Shown here: positions 20,335 through 31,136 of the stretch, in pieces
Layout: each line of letters begins with the position of its first letter
How positions within the stretch are numbered: position 1 is the stretch's first letter
DNA from: Turritopsis dohrnii
Lineage: Eukaryota; Cnidaria; Hydrozoa; Anthoathecata; Oceaniidae
Length of the DNA stretch: 64,000 nucleotides
Assembly: GCA_027922465.2 (NCBI GenBank)
Contig: BQMF02000065.1
Coordinates: forward strand, 372,001-436,000
Direction: 5' to 3'
The notes under the pieces: generated by a model
Database searches by the model: none
What the model was told of the DNA's origin: nothing
The model's input: only the letters and a program-made list of their open reading frames with translations
Program-made: the position numbers and the translations under genes

Positions 20335-22116
20335 CTGGTCCATTAGGAAAGATCGAATATTACGTAATAAGGGTTGACTTTCAAGTACGTGGAAGCCCAC
20401 ATGTTCATGTATTTATTTGGATGAAAGACCCACCCATTTTGACAGAAGCTACTAAGGATGATTACATTGAATTTGTTGATGGTATCATAAGAGCTGACAT
20501 GCCTGATCCCGAGTTAGAACCAGAATTGTTTGAGTTGCTAAAAGCATACCAAGTACACAATCATTCAAAAACATGTCGCAAGTACAAAAATAGTACATGC
20601 AGATTCAATTTTGTTCATTTTTTTTCAAAGCGTACTATAATTTCATGTCCACTTCCTATTGAGGTGAGTCCTGATGACAAGGAAACAATACTAGAAAGTA
20701 AAAAAGCACTGTTAAATACTTTGAAAGGTTATATTGATGAATACCTTTGTCCTAAGAAGCATAATGTTATTGATTCGTTGAAAGATAATTATGAAGATCC
20801 CGGAACTATTTCAGAAATTTTGGATAAACTTGGCATAACCGAAGAAGAATATTACACTGCACTCTCAATTTCTAAAAATGATCACTTTGAAATTCACCTT
20901 AGACGCCCACCAAATTCTTGTTTTGTCAACAACTATTTTGCGGAAGGTTTGACTGCATGGGAAGCAAATTTGGACATTCAGCCTGTCTTTAATCACTATA
21001 AAGCCATAACATACATGTGTAAATATCTTTCAAAGGCAGAAGATGATTGTGCCAGAGCAATGAAACAAGCATTCGATGAGGCAAAGTCCAATAACTTTAA
21101 CAAATTTGAACAAATCCTTACTATTGCAAAAGCATATTCCTGTAAAAGAGAATGTTCTGTGCAAGAAGCTGTGTATCATGTAATGCCTGAAGTGTGGTTG
21201 CGTAAATTATTCCCAAAAGTCATTTTTGCAAACAGCAATGTTCCAGAAAACAGATTTCGAACTTGCAGATCTGAAGAGGAGTTAAATAATCTTCCTAACG
21301 AAAGTACAGATATTTTCAAAACAAACATGTTAGATCGTTATCTTCACCGACCTGATAGTTCTTTCAAAAATGGAAAGTTTGCAACTCTGAATAACATGTG
21401 TTTTGCTGAGTTTTTGGCACAATATTATTTGGAATGTAAGCCCAATGATAACAACGAAAATGATAACCAGCCTGAAATTTTGAATGAATTGCTAATGGAA
21501 GAAAACCATCAGTCACCAAACCACCCTGTTGTACCATTGATGAACAGTAAATCTAAATTAAAATGCAGGAAAATTCGTGCTGTTTTAAGATACCACATTC
21601 CAAACAGGCACAAATATCCAGAGAGATATCCTCATCATTTGTTGTTTATGTACTATCCTTTTCGATCAGAGGGAGAACTATTACACAATACGTATGTTGA
21701 AAAGCTTGGTCAACCTGGTGTTCTGGACATAGTTAATGAAAATAAATCAAAGATTGAACCATACGATGCACTAGTAGATGATGCTTTCCAAAACTACAGA
21801 GCTGACTTCGATGTTAATTGTGATCCATTTGCGCAACAAGAGAATGAAGCTGTCCAAGATATTTTGAATGCTAACAATGAAATGTCGGATGAGGAGGATT
21901 TGCAAGATACAGAACGTGCAACATCGGGAATTATACCTGAAAGGCAATATGTTTAAGACGATAATGTGTTGAATGACAAAATCCGATCACTCAATATCAA
22001 ACAGAGAGAAATTTTTGATATTGTGTTAACATGGTCATGGCAACTTGTCAAGAGGAGAAATGGTAAGGAATTCAAAGATCTAGAGCCATTGCATATTTTC
22101 TTAACAGGCCAAGGTG
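20335..22116 (+). pseudogene. Helentron Rep (HUH nuclease) and start of helicase
   Basis: Rep would nick and join DNA strands during rolling-circle transposition. The HUH metal motif is in VRGSPHVHVFIWMKDPP (about 20380-20430). The tyrosine motif is in KAITYMCKYLSKAEDD (about 21001-21050). The open frame runs to 21956, a stop follows, then the frame resumes (LNIKQREIFDIVLTWSW, PLHIFLTGQG) and reaches the helicase Walker A region at 22110, where a 410-bp insert breaks it. This is the best-preserved part of the element. Confidence 0.88.
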
Positions 22117-22526
22117 TGGGGATTTGCAACTAATTCAGTAGACCGTGTTTGTAACGTTTGTAATGATTGCGTAGTTCAAACTAAAAATGAAAAAATTGAA
22201 TCTGGAAAAAAAAAAAAACTATTTAAAAATTGTGCAAAAAAACTAATTGAAAAAATCTTGAACTTAAATTTGAAATAATTATGTATATAGTAAATAATAA
22301 ACGTACCAGATGGCCTGTGCAGAATAATGTGAAGTAAAAATTCTGTTGAAAAAAATTGGTATGTCTTTCTTTTGAGTGCTTGTTTGAGATTGATGAACGA
22401 ATGCAAAAGTAAAAAACTGATATGAAAACGTAAAGTCCCTAGGGTAATAAATATAATAAATTAAGAAATAGATAATTACGATAATTGTTTGTGCGTGAAC
22501 ATGTTAAAAATGATGGAGATCCTACA
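22117..22526. mobile_element. Unclassified 410-bp insertion with CAAGGTG target duplication
   Basis: CAAGGTG occurs at 22110-22116 and again at 22527-22533. Deleting the insert and one copy joins FLTGQG to GCGKSHLL in frame, giving a normal Walker A motif. The insert is AT-rich, has an A-run at 22205-22217, no ORF and no terminal inverted repeat I can see. It could be a SINE-like or LINE-derived fragment, or a DNA element with poor ends. Confidence 0.7.
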
Positions 22527-23640
22527 CAAGGTGGTTGTGGAAAATCACATCTATTGAAAACTATGTATCATGTTGTATCAAAAGTCCTTCTTCGCAAAGC
22601 CACAGATCCAGCAAAACCAAGAGTCTTATTGCTGGCACCTACAGGTGTAGCTGCTGTAAACACTGGAGGTACTACCATACATTCCGGCCTTGGTATTTAT
22701 GGTAAAAATTATGCACCGTTAAGCGACAAGATGAGGACATCGCTGCGTAATAAACTTTCTGAAGTGTCTGCTGTGATAATTGATGAAATATCCATGGCTT
22801 CTGATGAACTATTGAAAAATGTTCATATGCGATTATGTGAGATATTTGGTGTAAGTATTCAGATCCCTTTTGCAGGTAAAACTGTCATTGCTACAGGAGA
22901 CTTTTTTCAGCTACCACCAGTAATGGGAAGACCTGTTTATTCACCATATGTCTTTGTAGAGAATTTATTAAAATTATGGGACACTTTTAAAATTGCTGAG
23001 TTAACAGAAGTGATGCGACAACAAGGAGATTCCGTGTTCATTGATTTGTTAAACAATGTACGTGTTGCCAATTTAACAGCTGATGACGAAGATCTTCTTA
23101 AAACACGATTTATCAGTACTAATTCTCCCGAGTATCCAGCCAATGCCTTTCATCTATTTGCTGAAAATAAACCAGCTATGAATTATAACGAGAAAAAATT
23201 AAGAGATTTAGAAAATTCAGAAGTTGCGATAAACGCAATCGATGACTTACCAAAAGATGTTCCTCACCGACTCATTAGTGATGCTCTCAATAAAAAACAC
23301 ACTGAAACCGGTGGTCTACCAACGAAACTTGTTTTAAAAATTGGGGCTAAAGTGATGCTTACATCGAACATAGATATAGAGGACAAACTCATCAATGGCC
23401 AAATGGGTTTAGTATACAATTTTATGACGATTGGTAGTAAGATTACAAAAATTTATGTTAAATTCGTTGATGTAAAAGGCATCTGACAGATTTCTGTGAC
23501 CCATAAGTGCGTACCAATTGAACGTGCTGAGACTGATATTAATATCAGCAAAAGAATAACCACATCACCCATAATAAAAAGAACGCAGTTTCCATTTAGT
23601 TTTATCTTGGGCTACTAGTATTCATAAAGTGCAGAGTTTG
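22527..23640 (+). pseudogene. Helentron PIF1-like helicase
   Basis: SF1 DNA helicase used to unwind the element during rolling-circle transposition. Seen in order: Walker A GCGKSHLLKTMYHVV, motif Ia LLLAPTGVAAVNTGGTTIHS, Walker B AVIIDEISMAS, motif III VIATGDFFQLPPV, ELTEVMRQQ, and KIGAKVMLTSNIDIEDKLINGQMG. A stop at 23486 and a frameshift near 23615 precede the last motif in the next segment. Domain order and spacing are normal for PIF1-like helicases. Confidence 0.9.
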
Positions 23641-24076
23641 AGTGTTCCTGAAGCTGTTATTAGTTTTGATTTACAAAAACAAAGGCGATTTAATCCTGGC
23701 CAAATGTATGTTGCAATGAGCCGAGTTACAAGTTTATCTGGCTTGTTTTTAACTGGAAAGTTTGACAAAAAAACCATAAAGGCCGACAAAAGAGCTTTCA
23801 TTGAATATGAACGGATGCGACAAGCTTGTCCATTGCCACGGTTAGAGGCGCTTGAACCAATGTGTCCGAATTCTTTAAGCATCAGTATGCTGAATACACG
23901 TTCATTGTCATTGCATGCAAAAGGTATTGCTTGTGTAACTGAATTGGTACAGAGTGATATTTTATGTCTTACTGAGACACAAATGTCGCAACACGATGAT
24001 TGTTCTGAAATATGTGAGCAGTTGGATTTTGAATTAACATTTTCTGTTGGAGATGATAAATACCAGAGCATTTGAC
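23629..24076 (+). pseudogene. Helentron helicase motif VI and AP-endonuclease start, truncated
   Basis: QSLSVPEAVISFDLQKQRRF and GQMYVAMSRVTSLSGLFLTG form the C-terminal helicase motif. The same frame then reads SLSISMLNTRSLSLHAKGIA, QSDILCLTETQM and GDDKYQS, the first part of an AP/exonuclease-III-type endonuclease as found in Helentrons. The remaining catalytic part is absent. From about 24077 the sequence belongs to DIRS B on the other strand. Confidence 0.85.
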
Positions 24077-24905
24077 CAATGACCTCGTTTTAAAATTTCT
24101 TTCAGTGGTACCCCTATCACTTTCTGTTTAGAAGACGAGGCAGACCTAGTATAATGAGCAGAAAAACTAGAAGTATCAATGCCTGACTCTTTCATTACCT
24201 CTACAATCCAACGAGGATGTTTTAACTGCCTGATGAGGTTTAATAAAACTTAAAAGTAACTGATTTTCCTGTCCTCTCCACGATCTTGACCTCTCAATAT
24301 ACAAATCAATGAAATGACAAACACAAACATTTTTGTCCTCAGAAAATTTCTTAAACTCAATAGGAGGGCGCATTTTTCCTGGTCTGGCTGATTTGGTTAC
24401 TTTACCAAAATGGAAGGCATAACCTGTTGAATGTCTTACTAGATATCTTACATCTAAAAAGCCAAGTTCATGAGCTCTCGTTACTGAGGCTAATGTTAGA
24501 AGCATAGTCAATTTTAGGGTTAAAAGTTTATCAGACAAATCCACACCCACACCCATGAGATAGTTAATCACCTTATCAACATCCCACACAAAGAGATATC
24601 TGGGTTGATGTCACCGCTTATTATGAATACCTGCTACTAATGCTGAAACCATAGGATGTTTCCCTACGACAATACCTGAAATTGGTTCATGGTACGCCGA
24701 TATAGCTGATCGATATCCTGCAATCGTATTATATTCCAATCCCTGTGCAAACATGTCCGCAAGAAAGTCTAAAATCCAATTTATAGGACATCGAAAGGGA
24801 TCAACTTGTTTTGTACTACACCAGCTACTAAACTTGCGCCAGGCTGACTCGTAATGTGAAGTTGTGCCTTCCCTTCTGGAAGCCGTGATAAGTTGAGCAG
24901 CCCCC
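24077..24905 (-). pseudogene. DIRS tyrosine recombinase, C-terminally truncated
   Basis: Would integrate the circular cDNA. N-terminal core-binding part: WILDFLADMFAQGLEYNTI, GYRSAISAYHEPISG. Catalytic part (24589 down): LLTLKLTMLLTLASVTRAHEL with the first Arg; after a frameshift near 24205, RWIVEVMKESGID, SAHYTRSAS (H-x-x-R) and ILKRGHWSNA. The next expected motif, carrying the nucleophile Tyr, is missing because the sequence switches to the Helentron. A stop near 24615 is a second break. Confidence 0.83.
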
Positions 24906-24999
24906 TCTCATACTCCTTCACTAAGAAGTCTTTTCCTGATACTGTCCAAGCCACTAGCTGAAGCTTTAATTGCAGTACAAGTGGATGAAAGTTCCCTTT

Positions 25000-25690
25000 T
25001 GGGTCTCTCAACAGATCCTGGAGTTTTGGTAAAAGTAGAGGGTTTCTCACAGACCTTTGAAGAAGAATTGGATGCCAAGGCTGTCCCTGCCAAGCCGGAG
25101 TTATCGAAACTAGAGAAACCTGGTCGATCTTGACTTTTCTCAACACTTTGCCGATTAGTGCAAATGGAGGAAAAGCGTACCCTTGAAGATGTGTCCAGCA
25201 GGACTGAAAGGCGTCTCGGTTGATACTGAGAGGATCCAGTTTCCAAGACATGTATCTGGGAACCTGGTGTGAAACTCTTGACGCAAACAGGTCCGTGCAA
25301 AGTGTTCCCCGCAAATCTTCTGAAAGACTGATTTCTTCAGCATCCATTCGCTTGAGTCTTTGACTGACCGTGACTCTGCATCTGCCTCCAAGTTTAACTT
25401 TCCTGGCAGGTACTCTGCAGTAATTATGATCCCCAGGGAAATTAGGTAATCCCAGATTTCCTAGCTTATCTTTGTCAGAAGCTGACTCTTTGTACCCCCC
25501 ATCTTCACAAGGTATTTTAGAGCTACCACATTGTCCATTTTCAAATGGAGAGATTTGTACCTGGGAAATAATCGAACAGAAGTTTGAATTGCTAGTTTTG
25601 CTGATTTCAGCTCTAGTACATTGATATGAAGTTGAGACTCCTCTAGAGACCAAGGACCTTCTGTCCTGTGGCCCTGGCAAAACGCACCCT
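25000..25690 (-). pseudogene. DIRS RNase H and downstream DIRS-specific region
   Basis: After ISTDASLKG at 25690 a stop interrupts the frame. RNase H residues resume in a neighbouring frame (SQLHINVLELKSAKLAIQ, LHLKMDNVVALKYL, LPGKLNLEADAESRSVKD). After a frameshift near 25330 the conserved DIRS block follows: LCTDLFASRVSHQVPRYMSW, DAFQSCWTHLQGYAFPPFAL, LVSITPAWQGQPWHPILL. This block, sometimes likened to a methyltransferase, is typical of DIRS pol. The long frame 26415-24781 is real only in this left part; its right part is antisense phase noise. Confidence 0.8.
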
Positions 25691-27371
25691 AACCCTTGAG
25701 AGATGCATCTGTTGAGATCGTCAGAGTTGGAGAGGTAGAAATCAATGTTTTGCCCTGACTCAGAGTGATATTCTGTATCCACCACTGCAGTTCCTCTCTT
25801 GCTTCTTTTGACAGGGACACCATGGAGTTGAAATTTCCCCCTTTTGCCAATTCCAGAATTTGCTGGCGTTGAAGAGCTCTGTACTGTAGAGGAGCAGGTA
25901 GGACTGCAATAGCTGATGAAGCCAGTCTTCCTATCATACTTGCTATCTCTCTCACTGAAACAACTTCCTCTCTCAATAATTTCTGACACTGATTGACAAT
26001 TTTTTCTCTCTTCAACGTTGGGAGCATTAGTGACATTGACCTCGAGTCTATTATTACCCCAAGAAATTCGATCTTCTGTGTAGGATCTAGAACTGACTTT
26101 TCCACATTGATTGTGAACCCCAAACTCTGGAGGACATAGATCAAGGTGTCTCGAGACATCTTGATGTTCTCCATTTTTCTCCCAATCAGGAGAATATCGT
26201 CCAAAAAGATGATCAGAAGGATATTCAGCCGCCTTAACAGAGCTATAGGCACCTTCATGAGTTTTGTAAAAACAAGTGGGGCCGGGGATAGCCCAAAGCA
26301 CAGGCATAGAAATCTGAAGTAGTTTCTTTTCCATAGAAAAAAAATAAATTCCTGAGAGTCTGGATGAAGAGGAACTGAAACATAAGCGTCCTTTAAATCC
26401 AGCTTGCACATCCAATCTCCCTCCTGTAAAATTTCCTTCAGCAAGGCAAGACCTTCCATTTTGAAGTGCAGATATTCTATATACCTGTTTAGTTCCTTTA
26501 AATTGATTACTGGTCTCATATCCAACCCTTCATTCTTGGAAACCAGAAACAATGAACTGACAAACTTGCCTTTCCTTGGAATCAATTGAACTGCTTGCTT
26601 TTGCAGCATTTTTTCCACTTTCAAATCTACCAAGTGAATTTCCTCCTCTGACATTTTGAGCGGTCGTGGAGGCACTTGTTGAACCGGTTTTTGCACAAAT
26701 GGAACCCTGTAGTCCTGGACCATTTGGAGAATATTGGCGTCTTTTGTTATTGACCTCCAATTTTCTAAAAAGTGTCTGATTTTTCCCATCACTGGTAGAT
26801 CTGGATTTGGAGGCACCCTGAAGAGTCCTTGTAATGTTGGATGAATTCTTGGAAAATCTACCATCCTTAGGAAGGCCTGAGAAAATCCCTGGTTGAGATT
26901 TAATTCTCTTACCTCTATTGCTGCTTGACGCTGCTCTACCAAATATGCGCCTCCACCTCTTCGTTGGGATGAGGGGCCTCCTCGAAAGGGATGCTGACCT
27001 CTGACACTTCTGTTAGAAGTATACTGACGTAATCTAGTAAACACACTTTTGGATTTCTGTCTTGCCGAGGAATCTTTTGATAATTTTTCATCAAATGAAG
27101 GACCAAATAATGTCGAATTTTCTGGTGAGTCTGATAAATCTGATTGTTCCTTCAGAATTTCCTTCACTTTGACAGAGTTATCTATTAACGTTGATAACAA
27201 ATTCAATCGACGTTGGTATGATGTTGAGTTAAATGCTTGACCAGTTAGAAGGATGCTCTGGTCAAACAGGGATGAGATGTAGTTCCATTCCTCATCATTC
27301 CCTTGATCATTTTCTGTGGATGATCTCCTTTCTTCATCCATTATATGCCACAACCGTAGTAGTGGACCCAT
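25689..27371 (-). CDS. DIRS gag C-terminus fused to reverse transcriptase
   Basis: 560 codons without a stop. Residues about 1-190 are gag-like (GQAFNSTSYQRRLNLL, a basic Arg/Gly segment). The RT follows: VMGKIRHFLENWRSITKDAN, VDLKVEKMLQKQAVQLI, MRPVINLKELNRYI, CKLDLKDAYVSVPLH, FGLSPAPLVFTKL and the catalytic box IIFLDDILLI (Phe replaces the usual Tyr before LDD). IEFLGVIID and ISTDASLKG begin the connection and RNase H. The frame ends at a premature stop inside RNase H, so it is a coding remnant of a dead element. The true protein start is probably upstream in gag. Confidence 0.85.
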   Translation of the reverse strand: MGPLLRLWHIMDEERRSSTENDQGNDEEWNYISSLFDQSILLTGQAFNSTSYQRRLNLLSTLIDNSVKVKEILKEQSDLSDSPENSTLFGPSFDEKLSKDSSARQKSKSVFTRLRQYTSNRSVRGQHPFRGGPSSQRRGGGAYLVEQRQAAIEVRELNLNQGFSQAFLRMVDFPRIHPTLQGLFRVPPNPDLPVMGKIRHFLENWRSITKDANILQMVQDYRVPFVQKPVQQVPPRPLKMSEEEIHLVDLKVEKMLQKQAVQLIPRKGKFVSSLFLVSKNEGLDMRPVINLKELNRYIEYLHFKMEGLALLKEILQEGDWMCKLDLKDAYVSVPLHPDSQEFIFFLWKRNYFRFLCLCFGLSPAPLVFTKLMKVPIALLRRLNILLIIFLDDILLIGRKMENIKMSRDTLIYVLQSLGFTINVEKSVLDPTQKIEFLGVIIDSRSMSLMLPTLKREKIVNQCQKLLREEVVSVREIASMIGRLASSAIAVLPAPLQYRALQRQQILELAKGGNFNSMVSLSKEAREELQWWIQNITLSQGKTLISTSPTLTISTDASLKG

Positions 27372-27770
27372 TGTGTTGAAAATTTTTCTTGAACTGTCTT
27401 CAAGACCCTTTCAGTTTGTAACGGAATAATCTTATGGTTCTCCCTGAAAAGCTCTCTAATGTAGGAATCAAGCTCCGGTACTACCTTGATATTCGAAGGC
27501 ACTGGATTCACATTCAAAATTTTGTCCTTTATGTCCTTCTCAGGAAAGTGCTTGGACATATACTTGTGAATATAATGTAACATGTCAGCCGGTAGCTGCC
27601 ATTCATTCTCTGATGCTGAGATATCCAGCTCAAAACGTGCTGACTTTGACGACGGTGCGGAACACTCATCCTCAATAATGGTACCCTCAGCAGGTCTTTT
27701 AAGCCCACTCACACCCTGATTGTCAGGGGTCGTAATAACTGGAGGAGGCGTAGCTTCCTCTTGATCGTGT
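27341..27770 (-). pseudogene. DIRS gag-like ORF1 N-terminal part
   Basis: The frame contains EEATPPPVITTPDNQG, GLKRPAEGTIIEDEC and ENEWQLPADMLHYIHKYMSK, matching KWKLPPDLAKYVNEQ of element A. It crosses into the next frame near 27341-27371, where the gag/RT ORF takes over; a frameshift there is likely. The start at 27712 is only the first ATG in this frame. The upstream exon at 28006-28028 may supply the real start. Confidence 0.65.
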
Positions 27771-28005
27771 TATATTTGTTGTACCCGGATTCCCCTACGA
27801 AGTAGACGGGAAAACATAACAATCAATATCGGTAATATTGACTCTAAAGGTTTTGTGTCAATCACGGAATGGTTGGCAACAGATTGAGCACAATATTAGT
27901 CCAGGTTACTTCCCAATGTATCTCCCTTTAGTTTAAATAGTTAATCGATTCAACCACGTAATGATTGACAAGATTAAGGGAGATTAAAATCTACAAAGTA
28001 CTTAC

Positions 28006-28028
28006 AAATTATCGACTTCGTCGGCCAT
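28006..28028 (-). other. Possible 23-bp first coding exon of DIRS B with splice donor
   Basis: ATG GCC GAC GAA GTC GAT AAT TT is followed directly by GTAAGT. It encodes MADEVDN; element A's gag starts MADEVN without a gap. An acceptor could lie near 27765, before EEATPPP. This would be a small spliced leader exon or a fossil of one. Inference from one pair of copies. Confidence 0.4.
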
Positions 28029-29569
28029 CTTTACACTTGCGCGAATTGGCGAAAACAGAGGATTTGAGCAATGGCTTCCCGTCCTTTATGCGTGAATAAG
28101 GCGGGAACGCCCTCAGTGTTACATCTTTGGCGGAGATTTTATGAAATGAAGTTAAAATGCACTTCCAGAAAATCTACATTTTGTCTTCAGTGTTTGTTAG
28201 TGTTGTAAAAATTGTGAGTTAGTGATTGCGTCACCCTCTCTATTGGATAATATAGGGAATTAATTTTAACTAATTTAATCAATTTTAATATTTATTCAAA
28301 AGAATTTGTAAATTATTAAATGTCTTTGTGAGATAGAAATCTTCGCTCCAGTTGTAATCGGTGAAGTATAATTGCAAGAACTGATGTGTGTATGCAAATG
28401 TTGACGAACTGTGTGAGAGCAAAATGTGACGTTTGTTACGGAATGATATTGTTGATTAAAGCTGCTGTATTGTATTCGCCTTTATGGTTCTATATGTTAT
28501 TCGAAGAGGATTCCAGAAAAGATGCTAAAATGTATGTGAAAGATTAACTTTGATTGTTATTGTATAATATACTTTCGATATTTATTAACTGTATTTTTTC
28601 TCTCTTTTAGACAGCCGTCTTAACCTTTTTGGTTGTGTACGATAACAGGCAAAATGAAAATAAACAACATCGGTCATCACTACGTCTTTTTCTCTTCTTT
28701 GACGTTTCTCCGCGTTTAGGGATATTCATAACAAGTTGTGAGAAGTCAGGTGCAGGCGAGCATGTATCGTATGTTGTCTCCAGCAGCTGCTTTTTAATTT
28801 GTCGATGTTTCTTTACCCTCAAATTTATGGCCACATCGTCTTCTAGGTTTAACCTTCACAAAGAATTTCACGTGGAACTCTTACATCGAGTTCATTGCAA
28901 AATTTGCTGCTGTTGTTTTTTGATTCTTGAAAAAGTAAGTAAGTAAGGATTTATTTCTAGTATATCCAATTAGATACATTTGGTTCTTCACCTAAATTAG
29001 CAACATGAAATTTTGAGATGATGCAGCACTAGCATAGCTACAGCACATTTCTTAAAATTGCCACACTAGGTGGTTACACTAGGTTGCAGTACTATGTCCT
29101 ATACTTTGTACTTAAATACTTAAGCTTACACAAAGGTATTCAAGACTGGAAATACATATTTTTTCAATTAATTCTTAGCAACAAATTAAGCAACATTACT
29201 ACTAAAAAATGGTCATTTTTTAAGCAACATCACTACTAAGGTCTGACCTTGGTTGCTTATATAAAAAAAAAACGTGTAGTACGTTGGTGTCAAAGTGGTA
29301 ATTGTAAGGATGAAGTAGGGATTGTGTTAAGATCGTGGAATCAGTTAGCATTTGAAAAAAATAAAACCCCGAAAAACACTTAAATAAATAAATAATAATA
29401 ATAATAATAAAAATGGCTGTGATTCAATGTAGTATAAGGCGAGCCAGGGCTTTGTCCTTGAAGTACGCTTTTATTGTCCCACAAAATTGGTGATGGTATG
29501 ACGGTATGACGGTATTTGACCCAACATTGTGACGGTATGACGGTGTTGTTCGAAGTAAAGGCTGTAAAA
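28029..29569. other. No gene seen; microsatellites
   Basis: AT-rich. Includes GTAAGTAAGTAAG near 28935, (AAT)n/(AATA)n at 29381-29410 and repeats of TGACGGTA at about 29498-29542. Short open frames on both strands at 28.6-28.9 kb show no recognisable motif. The right part may be the LINE 5' region. Confidence 0.5.
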
Positions 29570-30239
29570 TAGTTCACCAAAACATTTGTGGATTATTTAA
29601 TAAGATCGGGGATCTACAAACAGTTTTAGACAAGTACAAACATTTTGATATCATTTCTCTTTCTGAGACACACATACGAAAAAAATGACGATGAACAGTT
29701 ATTTCGAATTCCGGGGTTCACATTCATCTCGAAACCGCGTCGAAATAGTCCTGGTGGCGGTGTCGCATTTTATATATCAGACAAAACTACTTGGAAGAGA
29801 CGAATGGATTTGGAAACTGATGATCTTGAATTAATTTGGATCGAAATTGTTCAAAAACATGCAAAAAATATTTTAGTTGGATGCATTTATCGACCTCCTG
29901 ATTCTTCCGCTTATTTACCAGCAAAATTTAACGAAACTATATCACATGTATTAACTGCTACTAACAAGATATTCAAAGAAGTATTACTCCTTGGAGATAT
30001 TAACGCTAATTACAACGACAAAAGTAAATGTAAAGAATTAAAGTCGATATTCACATCGCACAGCTTTCAACAACTGGTAAAGTCATCAACTAGAATAACT
30101 TTAAACACACGTCCACTTTAATTGACGTAATTTTAACTACGCTATCTTTGAGTGATCATGACATGGTGTGCTGCGTATGAAAATTAAACAGTTATAAAAT
30201 AAAACCACGAACAATTAAGTGCAGAAACTATTCGAAATA
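29570..30239 (+). pseudogene. LINE AP endonuclease
   Basis: Would nick target DNA to prime reverse transcription. HQNICGLFNKIGDLQTVLD, FDIISLSETHI, then after a frameshift GFTFISKPRRNSPGGGVAFYI, LVGCIYRPPDSS, LLGDINANYND and, after another break, LIDVILT and SDHDMVCCV. SETH, YRPP, GD.N and SDHD are the recognised catalytic blocks of this endonuclease family. Confidence 0.87.
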
Positions 30240-31136
30240 CAGTGTGTCCACGAGAAAGTGGGCACCTAACTTTCAATAAGCATATCTTTTGTTTTTCGTC
30301 CTTGTTTTTTTCAATTTTTATATTAACAGAAAGAAAATTTTTTGCTCTTTCCAAATATATGACCTTTTTCATAGAGAAAGCACTTTTTCGGGAAATATAA
30401 TCGATTTTACCATGAAACCATGACATTAAATCAATAATGATCAATTAACGCTTGCTTGAATAGGAGTTAATGACTCGAGTAGCATGGGAAATCATAAAAA
30501 GCTAAAATATTGTAATAAAGCTGCGTTTATACAAGGAAAACTTCACGTTTTTACAAGCTTGAAACATGAAGTTTCATTTCTAAAACTCTTTTACAAAGAT
30601 TTAAGAACTTAGAATCGTGCTTTTTGATGGTGGATTTCTACCCAGAAACTGCTGTCTAAAAGCCTGACTAACAGCTACATAACTTTTTGACTCATGAAAC
30701 TTTCTTCTTATGATTGAATGACTTTCATAAAAAGTTTTTCTCGCTTATAAAGATTTTGGCAATGCTTTAGGAATATGAAATTGTTAAATCATAATAAAAA
30801 ATTTAAGGAATACACAATGAAAAAAAGTTTGTGCCTTCTAAAAAAATTTCGTGACAAAATTAGCACAACACCACCAACAGCGGTTGTTTCAACGAAACAA
30901 AAGGTTAATTGCTCGTTAAAAGTCTGTTTTATTGATCATTACAAAATTAACAACCGTATCGAAACAAAAAATACTTAATATTCTTTAAAATAGAAATTTC
31001 TATAAGTAACAACTTATATTTTTGGAAAGCTCAAAAAATCCTCTTTCCAACGGTATAAAAACGGCATTGTATTGTTGAAAATTCGAAAAGTTATTTGTGT
31101 TTTAAACAAGGTGCCCACTTTCTGGTGGACACACTG
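30240..31136. mobile_element. Tc1/mariner-like MITE in the LINE, TA duplication
   Basis: 897 bp. The left TIR begins CAGTGTGTCCACGAGAAAGT; the reversed right end reads CAGTGTGTCCACCAGAAAGT, and the match continues to about 28 bp with one mismatch. TA flanks both ends (30238-30239, 31137-31138). No transposase motif inside. TA duplication and TIR style indicate Tc1/mariner-type mobilisation. Confidence 0.92.

Larger units (their letters stand above)
17376..24076 (+). mobile_element. Helentron (Helitron-like rolling-circle element), degraded and 3'-truncated
   Basis: Broken frames appear in family order: an N-terminal WRAA block with a cysteine-protease-like domain, tandem 20-residue repeats, a GPYYICVVCNR domain, Helitron N domain, HUH Rep, PIF1-like helicase and, fused after it, the start of an AP-type endonuclease (SISMLNTRSLSLHAKG, SDILCLTETQM). 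The endonuclease after the helicase is characteristic of Helentrons. It stops at about 24076, where minus-strand DIRS B begins. Multiple stops, frameshifts and one 410-bp insert make it inactive. I did not find terminal hairpins. Confidence 0.88.
24077..28028 (-). mobile_element. DIRS-like tyrosine-recombinase retrotransposon B, nearly complete but broken
   Basis: Read right to left: a short 5' exon (28028-28006), gag (27770-27341), fused gag/RT (27371-25689), RNase H and DIRS-specific region (25690-25000), tyrosine recombinase (about 24900-24077). Gene order and motifs agree with DIRS elements and with element A. The recombinase ends at the Helentron junction before its catalytic tyrosine. 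A stop and several frameshifts are present. I did not find the inverted terminal or internal complementary repeats. Confidence 0.88.

Noticed and set aside
24781..26415. 544-codon minus-strand open frame as one protein
   Set aside because: Only its C-terminal part (about 25330-24900) carries DIRS motifs; the rest is out of phase with the RT frame and has none.
28607..28946. Overlapping ORFs on both strands as a gene
   Set aside because: No known motif or splice pattern; overlapping open frames on opposite strands suggest chance.
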